Below, one piece after another: positions 51,674-59,218 of a stretch of DNA of 64,000 nucleotides. Within the stretch, counting starts at the first letter, position 1, and each line of letters begins with the position of its first letter. Location of the stretch: contig CAZJWR010000008.1 in assembly GCA_964549765.1 (NCBI GenBank), forward strand, positions 1 to 64,000. Reading direction: 5' to 3'. The position numbers were made by a program, and so were the translations under genes. Source of the DNA: CAZJWR01 sp964549765 (GTDB lineage: Bacteria > Zixibacteria > MSB-5A5 > GN15 > JAAZOE01). The notes beneath the pieces are model-generated. The model made no database searches, was not told the DNA's origin, and saw only the letters and a program-made list of their open reading frames with translations.

Positions 51674-53041
51674 ATGAAACATTACCCGAGACTTCTGTTG
51701 CGCATTGGTATCGGATTCGCATTTCCGGTCCCGGGCATGGCCATCGATTGGCCGATTTTTCCGGATAGCGCCTTTCATGAAGTCGGCTCCACTTATGGCC
51801 AATATTTTGCAGGAGACTTTCCCTATTATCACCCCGGGATAGATATCATGGCCCCCGCCGGCACCCCCGTGTACGCCGTGAAATCGGGATACGTGAAGGC
51901 GGTGATGACCACTGTTCCGGATGATATGTACTATTGGCGCGTCATTATCGGCGACTCAGCGGGACCCCAGGAATGCGATGCCTGGATGTACGCCAATGTG
52001 GAAGTCTCTTCCATTGCCGTATCGGAGGGAGAATGGGTCGAGGCGGGGCAATATCTGGCCGATTTAATCGACTATCCTCCGGGCACGTTCCCGGAGCATC
52101 TACACTTCGTGCAGATCAGGAATTCCGGCGAATCATGGCATGATGCGGAGAATTGGGAATTCATCACCAATCCCCTTGACGTGCTGGATAACATCGCCGA
52201 CAGCACCGGGCCGGTTTTCGAGATCGTCTACGGTAATCGGCTGATCGGATTCTGCCCCAATTATTTTGCCTCGTACTTTTCCTCGAGCGATACGCTATCC
52301 GGAGATATCGATATTGTTTGTCATGTCTACGATAAGGTCAATCATCCTGTCTGGAAAACCGTTTCCTATCGGATCGAGTACAAAGTGGAAGGGGATACGG
52401 TCATCGGCTGGAGGAACGGAGTATGTTTTACCGGTCCGCTTGATTTTCCGGGGAATGTCGGCATCGTCTATCAGGATGACGCTACTTGCAATACCGAAGG
52501 CAACTGGGTGGATATGGAATACTACATTTGCGTCACCGACAGCGACGGCGATTGCGTCATCGAATCCGGCGATAACGCCGGATGTTGGAATACATCGGCC
52601 TTTCACAACGGCCCGGTGACCGTTTCAATCCGTGCCTTTGATCGGACCGGCAATGGAGATTCCATATCCATGCCGATGACCGTCGCCAACTTCCATGATC
52701 TCGCCGGAGTTGTGCAATTGTCCGATGATCCCGGCAATTTGGGCGGTTCGATTATCACGATTGTACCGAGTGGCCAGGTCGACACGACTGATTCCGGCGG
52801 CCTATTTTCGATGCCCCATATCGGCGGCGGAAATCAGCACGTGATAATATCGCGGCACGCCTATCAGACGCTCGATACCGTCGTCGTCATGACCCAGGAT
52901 CGGTCGATAGCGGTGACCCTGAACAGGTCGTACCTATGCGGGGACGCCGGCGGCGATCCGGCCGTCAATGTGGGCGACGCCGTTTTTCTGATCAATTATA
53001 TCTTCCGCGGCGGGCCGATCCCCTGCGCCCCGTGCTGGTAA
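51674..53041 (+). CDS. Secreted M23-like peptidase-fold protein with dockerin-like tail
   Basis: The protein has 455 residues from ATG 51674. A weak signal peptide is followed by an M23/LytM-like beta fold in residues 25-160: FPYYHPGIDIMAPAGTPVYAVKSGYV, HLHFVQIRNSG. These carry H and D of the zinc site (HxxxD and HxH), so peptidoglycan endopeptidase or a non-catalytic relative is possible. A beta-sandwich middle is followed by a dockerin-like ending (CGDAGGDPAVNVGDAVFLINYIFRGG) and CAPCW. It probably acts outside the inner membrane. Confidence 0.8.
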   Translation: MKHYPRLLLRIGIGFAFPVPGMAIDWPIFPDSAFHEVGSTYGQYFAGDFPYYHPGIDIMAPAGTPVYAVKSGYVKAVMTTVPDDMYYWRVIIGDSAGPQECDAWMYANVEVSSIAVSEGEWVEAGQYLADLIDYPPGTFPEHLHFVQIRNSGESWHDAENWEFITNPLDVLDNIADSTGPVFEIVYGNRLIGFCPNYFASYFSSSDTLSGDIDIVCHVYDKVNHPVWKTVSYRIEYKVEGDTVIGWRNGVCFTGPLDFPGNVGIVYQDDATCNTEGNWVDMEYYICVTDSDGDCVIESGDNAGCWNTSAFHNGPVTVSIRAFDRTGNGDSISMPMTVANFHDLAGVVQLSDDPGNLGGSIITIVPSGQVDTTDSGGLFSMPHIGGGNQHVIISRHAYQTLDTVVVMTQDRSIAVTLNRSYLCGDAGGDPAVNVGDAVFLINYIFRGGPIPCAPCW

Positions 53042-53048
53042 TGGTGCC

Positions 53049-53086
53049 GGCAGAAACGGTCATTGTCCGTTCGCGACTGCCTTTTT
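53049..53086 (+). terminator. Rho-independent terminator
   Basis: GGCAG and CTGCC enclose AACGG and CCGTT, followed by five T residues. It ends the peptidase-like gene. Confidence 0.75.
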
Positions 53087-53274
53087 ATCGGATCATGAGT
53101 TTCCATTTCCGGTAGCAACGATGCTCCACTTCACGGAAAATCCAAAAAATTAATTGCTAAATTATGAATTGATCAATACATTATTTATGCAGTAGGTAAT
53201 TCCTCACCAACATTGGCGTCCGCCGCATTAAACGTAAGTCACGATAGGGCTTTAAAGATCATGGGAGGCAAAGC

Positions 53275-55749
53275 ATGAACATTCGTGGGACGTTAGTGGC
53301 GGCTCTGACATTCGGAATACTGAGCGTTTTACTCGCGACGGTCGCAGTGCAATCGGCCGATGACAAGACCTTAATCAGGGAGGATGTATCCGGTAAGTTT
53401 GACCGGGGGTTTCCCACGTACCCGCAGGGGCCCGACCGGGACGCGGCGCTGCTTTCCGCGCCAAAATCATTTCCATTTTCGGCGGAATCCGGCCGGAGAG
53501 GCGATCGGGGATCGAGACAGGAATGTTTTTCGGCAGACGGAAACAAAAGCAGCATGGATCACCCCGACGATTCTTTTTGGGTCGATAGATTCCCGATGCG
53601 GGATCTCAATGGTGAGGTCCGTGCCATGACCGTCTATGATGGGCGCCTCGTTATCGGCGGCTATTTCACCGTTGCGGGGGGCGCCAAAGCCAATCGTATC
53701 GCGACCTGGGATGGATCATCGTGGGAGACGGTCGGCCCGGGATTCGATTCGGCGGTGTTTGCATTGACTGTTTACGACGGCAAGCTGATCGCCGGGGGCC
53801 ATTTTACCTCGGCCGGCGGCGTCGCATGCAATCATGTTGCCGCCTGGGACGGAAGTTCATGGTCGGCGCTGGGCGAGGGTACCGATGATTGGGTGTACTC
53901 GCTGGCCGTGTATGATGAGCGGCTGTACGTCGGCGGACGATTCGATTCTGCGGGCGGCATTGCGACAGGTGCCATCGCGCAGTGGGACGGGTCGGATTGG
54001 GCTTCACTCGGATCGGGTATCGACTATCGCGTCTATTCGATGCTCGTTTATGGTAATGAACTAATCGTCGCGGGGGATTTCAATTCCGCAGGAGGTGTCA
54101 CCGCCGAAAATATTGCCATTTGGAATGGAGCGGATTGGGCTGCGTTCGGCACGGGGAGCAATCATTTGATCTATGCGATGACCATCTACCATGATCAGTT
54201 AATTGTCGGTGGGTATTTCACCGCGATCGACGGTGTTGACGCCAATCGTGTCGCTGCCTGGGACGGCGAGACCTGGTCGCCTCTGGGGACAGGCGCCGAC
54301 GCCGAGGTTGAAGCTCTTGCCATATACAACGACAAATTACTCGCCGGAGGATATTTTCTTCAGGCGGGCGGCGGACCGGCCTATCGCATAGCATCCTGGG
54401 ACGGTTCTTCCTGGTCACCGCTGGGAGAGGGCATCTACGGCGACGCCGACGTCTATGCCCTGGCAGTGTACGATGGTAAGCTTTATGTCGGGGGATTTAT
54501 CTATGTGGCCGGCATGATTCCCGTGACCGGGATCGCCTCTTGGGACGACGCGTCCTGGTCCGTCGTCGGGTCGGGTAGTTATCTCACCGGCAACGTCAGG
54601 GATATGACTGTTTATAATAATTCCCTGATCGTGGGGGGAAGTTTTTATACAGCCGGAGGCGCCGTGGTGAGGGGGATCGCCGCTTGGAACGGATCGGAAT
54701 GGTCGCCGCTTGGTTCAGGTATGGATAATTATGTCCGGGCCGTCACGGTTTTCGAGGGTAAGCTAATTGCGGGAGGTAATTTCACCTTTTCCGATGGAGA
54801 TTTGACGAACCATATCGCCGCTTGGGATGGAGTTTCCTGGTCGCCGCTCGGCGATGGTTTCGATGGTGATGTAAAAGCGCTGGCAGTATACGACGGCAAA
54901 CTGATTGCCGGCGGTTACTTCCATGCATCGGGTACAGTCGATGTGCAACATATTGCCCAATGGGACGGCAAATCCTGGGCGCCGATGGGGGCCGGTACGA
55001 GCGACGAGGTTTACGTACTGGAAGTGTATGATGGCAAGCTGATCGCCGGAGGCGCCTTCGATTATATAGGCGATTTAAACGGATTAAGAGTGGATAACGT
55101 GGCCGCCTGGGACGGATTGTCGTGGTCTCCTCTGGGGTTGGGAGTGTACGGGTTTCTTCTTGATGTGCATGCCTTGACCGTCTATGGCGACGAATTGATT
55201 GTCGCCGGCGATTTCACTCATGCCGGAGGATACATGGCTCATTGCATCGCCTCCTGGAACGGGGCCACATGGTCGCCGATGGGAACCGGAATGGATTCGG
55301 TCGTATTCTCCGTCACCGCCTATGGTTCCAAGCTGATCGCGGGCGGGAGATTTCGGATGGCTGACGGTGCGGAAGTGAGCAATATCGCTTCCTGGAACGG
55401 CCAGTCCTGGTCGCCACTGGGTTCCGGAACGGATTATACTGTCTCTGCCATGGCGGTATTCAATGATCACCTGATGGTCGGCGGGTCTTTTTGGCTGGCC
55501 GGCGATGACGTATCGGCCTATCTGGCGGGGTGGAACAAACCCGGCTTTTATTGCGGCGACGCCGACGGCGATGAAACTATCAACATCGCCGATGCCGTTT
55601 ATCTCGTGAGTTACATTTTCGGCGGGGGACCGCCACCGTTACCGATAGAAGCCGGAGATGCCAATTGCGACGGCGCGGTCAACATCGGCGATGTCGTGTA
55701 TCTGGTCAACCACATCTTCCACAGCGGCCCGGCGCCCTGCTGCCCGTGA
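53275..55749 (+). CDS. Fourteen-repeat beta-propeller protein with dockerin-like tail
   Basis: The 824-residue secreted protein has an N-terminal signal (TFGILSVLLATVAVQSA) and an Arg/Ser-rich linker of about 80 residues, then 14 copies of a 46-residue repeat (AVYDGKLIAGGYFxxAGGxxxxxIAxWDGxSWSPLGxG), the last being partial. The repeats are the same type as in the lipoprotein at 44681, with twice the number, so two seven-bladed propellers are likely. The end has two dockerin-like segments (NIADAVYLVSYIF, NIGDVVYLVNHIF) and CCP. GGAGG is six bases before the ATG. Function is unknown. Confidence 0.8.
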   Translation: MNIRGTLVAALTFGILSVLLATVAVQSADDKTLIREDVSGKFDRGFPTYPQGPDRDAALLSAPKSFPFSAESGRRGDRGSRQECFSADGNKSSMDHPDDSFWVDRFPMRDLNGEVRAMTVYDGRLVIGGYFTVAGGAKANRIATWDGSSWETVGPGFDSAVFALTVYDGKLIAGGHFTSAGGVACNHVAAWDGSSWSALGEGTDDWVYSLAVYDERLYVGGRFDSAGGIATGAIAQWDGSDWASLGSGIDYRVYSMLVYGNELIVAGDFNSAGGVTAENIAIWNGADWAAFGTGSNHLIYAMTIYHDQLIVGGYFTAIDGVDANRVAAWDGETWSPLGTGADAEVEALAIYNDKLLAGGYFLQAGGGPAYRIASWDGSSWSPLGEGIYGDADVYALAVYDGKLYVGGFIYVAGMIPVTGIASWDDASWSVVGSGSYLTGNVRDMTVYNNSLIVGGSFYTAGGAVVRGIAAWNGSEWSPLGSGMDNYVRAVTVFEGKLIAGGNFTFSDGDLTNHIAAWDGVSWSPLGDGFDGDVKALAVYDGKLIAGGYFHASGTVDVQHIAQWDGKSWAPMGAGTSDEVYVLEVYDGKLIAGGAFDYIGDLNGLRVDNVAAWDGLSWSPLGLGVYGFLLDVHALTVYGDELIVAGDFTHAGGYMAHCIASWNGATWSPMGTGMDSVVFSVTAYGSKLIAGGRFRMADGAEVSNIASWNGQSWSPLGSGTDYTVSAMAVFNDHLMVGGSFWLAGDDVSAYLAGWNKPGFYCGDADGDETINIADAVYLVSYIFGGGPPPLPIEAGDANCDGAVNIGDVVYLVNHIFHSGPAPCCP

Positions 55750-55784
55750 TAGGGACAGTGTACTGTCCGAGCTATTATTCATAT

Positions 55785-55818
55785 GATGGGGCTTGGCTAT
55801 GGCAGGCCCCATCGTTTT
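55785..55818 (+). terminator. Rho-independent terminator of the propeller gene
   Basis: GATGGGGC and GCCCCATC form an 8-bp stem, then GTTTTCTCTC. A smaller palindrome (GGACAGT/ACTGTCC) lies at 55753-55768. Confidence 0.6.
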
Positions 55819-55960
55819 CTCTCTTGCAACGATATTCGAACCCAATTTCTTTAGGTATGAATCAACGGCGGCAGAATGCTGTCTTTGCTTTGAGGCGGAC
55901 AAAACTTTCTTATTCTTGATCGACCTGCGTGGCCCTCCACGGAGGGGCGATTATTTGCTA

Positions 55961-56161
55961 TCACGTATACCGGGCGGAGGTGCCGTAGCCGCAGACGGGA
56001 CATTGGATAATATTGCCCGGCTCCCGTACCAGTTTGGCGAACCGGCAATTGGGGCATAACTGGCCCTCCCGAACAATCACTACCGACTCGGAAGATTCAC
56101 CGCCGGAAATCGAGTACGATTTGCCGTTGGACGCCTGATTGTCCTTATCCGTCATATCCAT
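55961..56161 (-). CDS. Small zinc-ribbon protein
   Basis: The 66-residue protein is hydrophilic for 35 residues, then has a zinc ribbon with CPNC near 39 and CPVCGYG near 57, a spacing seen in rubredoxin-like or transcription-factor ribbons. There is no strong ribosome site. It may bind nucleic acid or protein; I cannot name it. It faces the DUF4139 gene. Confidence 0.55.
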   Translation of the reverse strand: MDMTDKDNQASNGKSYSISGGESSESVVIVREGQLCPNCRFAKLVREPGNIIQCPVCGYGTSARYT

Positions 56162-56330
56162 AGAGGGAATAAGATATGGTATTCGCGAGGGGAAAACCCG
56201 ATCTTTTTCGGGAAGATTCGTTCATCTTAAGTGTATTCTCCATAAAGAAATACGGATTTCTGCGGCAATATTTTGTTGATATGCCGGGACGGACGCCGTA
56301 AAATTTTTGTATAAGGAAATGGAGGCACAC

Positions 56331-57698
56331 ATGAAACGCGTATGGCAGTGGGTAATAGCGGTAATCTTGTCGGCGAGTATCCTCGCAGGGACGGCTATGG
56401 CCGACGATATCGCCCTGACGGTATACAATTCCAATCTCGGTGTTGTCCGGGAAACGCGCAATCTGACCTTCGAAAAAGGCTCCGGCCGGATCGCCTTTAC
56501 CGACGTCGCGGCGCAGATCGACGCCACCTCGGTCACGTTCGAAATGGCCGACACCACCCTGGCGGTGGATATTTTGGAACAAAATTATGCGTATGATCTG
56601 GTCAGCCCCGACAAAATCTACGGCAAATACATCGATCAGAATATAGACATCATCACCGAGAAGGGCGAGTTGTTTTCCGGTACGCTGCTGTCGTACACCG
56701 GCGGCTACCTGATCATCAAGCAGGCCGACGGCAAAATCCGGTCGGTGGTGCAGGGAACCGTCCGTGACGTGACCTTCCCCGATCTCCCCGACGGGCTGAT
56801 TACGCGGCCGACGCTGTTCTGGCTGTACACTTCCAATTTCTCCGGAAGCGCCGACGCCATAGTCGGTTATCAGACAAGCGGCATAAGCTGGCACGCCGAG
56901 TACGTGGGCGTATTGTCGGGCGACGAGAAAAACCTCGATCTCACCGGCTGGGTGTCGATCGACAATCGCAGCGGCAAAACATACAAAGACGCCAAATTGA
57001 AAGTCATCGCCGGCGAAATCCATCGCGCCCAGCCGGAGACCCCCATCTATCGGGGGGGTGTTGTGGAGCAACTGTCCATGGCCAAGGGCGCGCCGGGTTT
57101 TGAAGAAAAGCCGTTTTTTGAATATCACCTATACACTCTGCCGCGAAAAGCTACCATTGCCGACAACGAAACCAAGCAAATTTCGATGTTTGAGCCGGCC
57201 CGCGCCACAATTACCAAGGAATTGCGCTATCAGGCCTCACCCGGCAACAAAGACGTCAATGTATATATCAAAATGAAAAATTCCGAGGCGGTGGGGCTCG
57301 GCATGCCGCTTCCGGCGGGCCGGGTGCGGATCTTCAAAGCCGATACCGACGGGTCGCTGATTCTGTTGGGTGAGGATCGTATCGATCATACGCCGAGGAA
57401 CGAAGAAGTCAAGCTGACGGTCGGGCAGGCCTTCGACGTCGTCGGCGAAACCACCGAAGTGACGCGACGGCGCGTAACCGACAAAATCACCGAAACCGAC
57501 TACCGCATCGAGGTTCGCAATCAGAAGGACGAGGCGGCGACGGTAGTGGTATCGTATCGACCCTATGGGTATTGGGAAATCGTGAATCCCAGCCTCGATT
57601 ATGCCAAGAAATCGGCTAATGAGGTGGAATGGACCCTGACGATTCCGGCCCAGGACAAGCAGACGATCGATTTCACTCTGCGCGTCACTCAGCCGTGA
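56331..57698 (+). CDS. Secreted DUF4139 domain protein
   Basis: The protein has 455 residues from ATG 56331 with GGAGG upstream. It has a signal peptide (1-24, cut after AMA), an N-terminal DUF4140-like start (IALTVYNSNLGVVRETRNL), and a C-terminal beta-rich DUF4139 domain from about residue 165 (WLYTSNFSGSADAIVGYQTSGISWHAEYVG, LTGWVSIDNRSGKTYKDAKLKVIAG). The family is periplasmic or surface-bound and of unknown function. The ending FTLRVTQP is beta strand-like. It is followed by the TPR gene after 86 bp. Confidence 0.88.
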   Translation: MKRVWQWVIAVILSASILAGTAMADDIALTVYNSNLGVVRETRNLTFEKGSGRIAFTDVAAQIDATSVTFEMADTTLAVDILEQNYAYDLVSPDKIYGKYIDQNIDIITEKGELFSGTLLSYTGGYLIIKQADGKIRSVVQGTVRDVTFPDLPDGLITRPTLFWLYTSNFSGSADAIVGYQTSGISWHAEYVGVLSGDEKNLDLTGWVSIDNRSGKTYKDAKLKVIAGEIHRAQPETPIYRGGVVEQLSMAKGAPGFEEKPFFEYHLYTLPRKATIADNETKQISMFEPARATITKELRYQASPGNKDVNVYIKMKNSEAVGLGMPLPAGRVRIFKADTDGSLILLGEDRIDHTPRNEEVKLTVGQAFDVVGETTEVTRRRVTDKITETDYRIEVRNQKDEAATVVVSYRPYGYWEIVNPSLDYAKKSANEVEWTLTIPAQDKQTIDFTLRVTQP

Positions 57699-57721
57699 TG
57701 ATGGGGCCGGGAAAATCGCGG

Positions 57722-57750
57722 TTGACAATCAGTCGCCGGTGTCATAGATT
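57722..57750 (+). promoter_or_regulatory. Sigma-70 promoter for the TPR protein gene
   Basis: TTGACA is perfect and TAGATT matches 4 of 6, with 17-bp spacing, 34 bp before the GTG start. Confidence 0.6.
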
Positions 57751-57784
57751 GAACCGGTTTTGATTAACGTATCGGGAGGTAAAT

Positions 57785-59158
57785 GTGAGATTTGTGAAGA
57801 TAGCAATAGCCCTGATAATGATTGCGGCCCTGGCCGGTCCGGTCGCGGCCCAGGAATCCAATTGCCAGACGCAGCAGTGTTTTGTGCAGTCGGCGAAGAT
57901 CCATTACAAGGTTTACAAGAAAACGAAACTACGCGAGGATTTATACCACTGCATCGGACTTCTCAAAACGGCGTCGTCGATGTTTCCGCATCACCCGGAA
58001 CTGTACTATTATCTGGGGACGTTCTATGCGGAAATCAACGCCATCGACACCATGGTGGCGTATTTCGATTCGACGACGACGTATTGCGACGACGAATCGA
58101 TCGATCAGTCGCAGCGGAACAACTGCTTCAAGGGCGACAAGTACATCGAAAAGATGAAGAAATTGCGCGAGGATATCTGGGAACGGACATACAACGACGG
58201 CGTGAACTATATGGGACAGTACGACACCGTCCAGGCCATGATCGGACGGACGCAGAACGAGGATTCGCTCAAAACCCTCGACAGCCTCAAGCAGCAGGCG
58301 TATAAGCTGGCCAAGGAAAGTTTCGACCTGGCGCTGCTGGCCAAACCGGCTGATCCGCGTACATACGACGCTCTGGCGGTTTTGTATGAACGGGAAAAGA
58401 AATATCAGGACGCCATCGACGTTTACACCAAGGCAATCGGCCTGATGGGAGAGGATTCGGCCCTGACGTCCAAGCTGGCCTATGCTTATATCTATATCCC
58501 GGATTGGGAAAACGCCATCAAATGGTTCCAGAAGTACCTGACCTATGCGCCGGACGACGTCAACGCCCTGATCAACATGTCGGTGGCCTATAACGCCCTG
58601 AGCGATTATGAAAAATGGTATGAATACCTGGACAGGGCGCTGAAACTGCAGCCGGAGAACACGCAATTGCTGTTCAACGCCGGTCAGTATTGGTTTTTGA
58701 AGATGCAGGAAGCCAATGATAGTCTGACGGCAATTACCGATTCCACGGCCGAGGCCAAAGAACGGCGCAAAACCTTTGACGCTCGGGTCGTGGCGGACCG
58801 TGACAGCGCCATCGCATCTTTCGAACAAGTCATCAAGATTAATCCGGAAGATACCGATGCGCTCAAACGGCTGGGAATTCTGTATCTTATTGCCACCCAG
58901 ACGGAGAAGGCGGCCGGTGTTTTCGAGCAGTATCTTCAGATCGATTCGACCGACGTCTCCGCCCTGGATTATCTCAGCCGCGCCTATATTATCCTGGGCA
59001 AGACCAAAGAGGCGATTCCGCCGCTGGAAAAGATGGTCGATCTGGATCCTGGCAATCTCGACGCCTGGCAGCGGCTGGCCGAAATTTATGAATATAACGG
59101 CATGCCCGATAAGGCCAAACAGGCCCAGGCCAAAGTCGATGAGCTGAAAAATTTGTGA
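57785..59158 (+). CDS. Secreted tetratricopeptide repeat protein
   Basis: The 457-residue protein has a signal peptide (about 1-21, cut after VAA) and at least six tetratricopeptide repeats from residue 55 to the end (ELYYYLGTFYAEINAID, YDALAVLYEREKKYQDAIDVYTKAIG, LLFNAGQYWF). A loop with QEANDSLTAITDSTAEAKERRK near 310 separates the halves. Start is GTG with GGGAGGT upstream. Such proteins scaffold periplasmic complexes; no partner is visible. Its transcript ends at the hairpin at 59189. Confidence 0.9.
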   Translation: MRFVKIAIALIMIAALAGPVAAQESNCQTQQCFVQSAKIHYKVYKKTKLREDLYHCIGLLKTASSMFPHHPELYYYLGTFYAEINAIDTMVAYFDSTTTYCDDESIDQSQRNNCFKGDKYIEKMKKLREDIWERTYNDGVNYMGQYDTVQAMIGRTQNEDSLKTLDSLKQQAYKLAKESFDLALLAKPADPRTYDALAVLYEREKKYQDAIDVYTKAIGLMGEDSALTSKLAYAYIYIPDWENAIKWFQKYLTYAPDDVNALINMSVAYNALSDYEKWYEYLDRALKLQPENTQLLFNAGQYWFLKMQEANDSLTAITDSTAEAKERRKTFDARVVADRDSAIASFEQVIKINPEDTDALKRLGILYLIATQTEKAAGVFEQYLQIDSTDVSALDYLSRAYIILGKTKEAIPPLEKMVDLDPGNLDAWQRLAEIYEYNGMPDKAKQAQAKVDELKNL

Positions 59159-59188
59159 TTGGCCGCGACCGGCCTAAAAGGTATCATG

Positions 59189-59214
59189 GGGCAGCCTTCG
59201 GGCTGCCCTTTTTT
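59189..59214 (+). terminator. UUCG-tetraloop terminator directly before priA
   Basis: GGGCAGCC, loop TTCG, GGCTGCCC, then six T residues: a very stable terminator. It ends only 4 nt before the priA start, so priA needs its own promoter or read-through. Confidence 0.92.
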
Positions 59215-59218
59215 GCGT

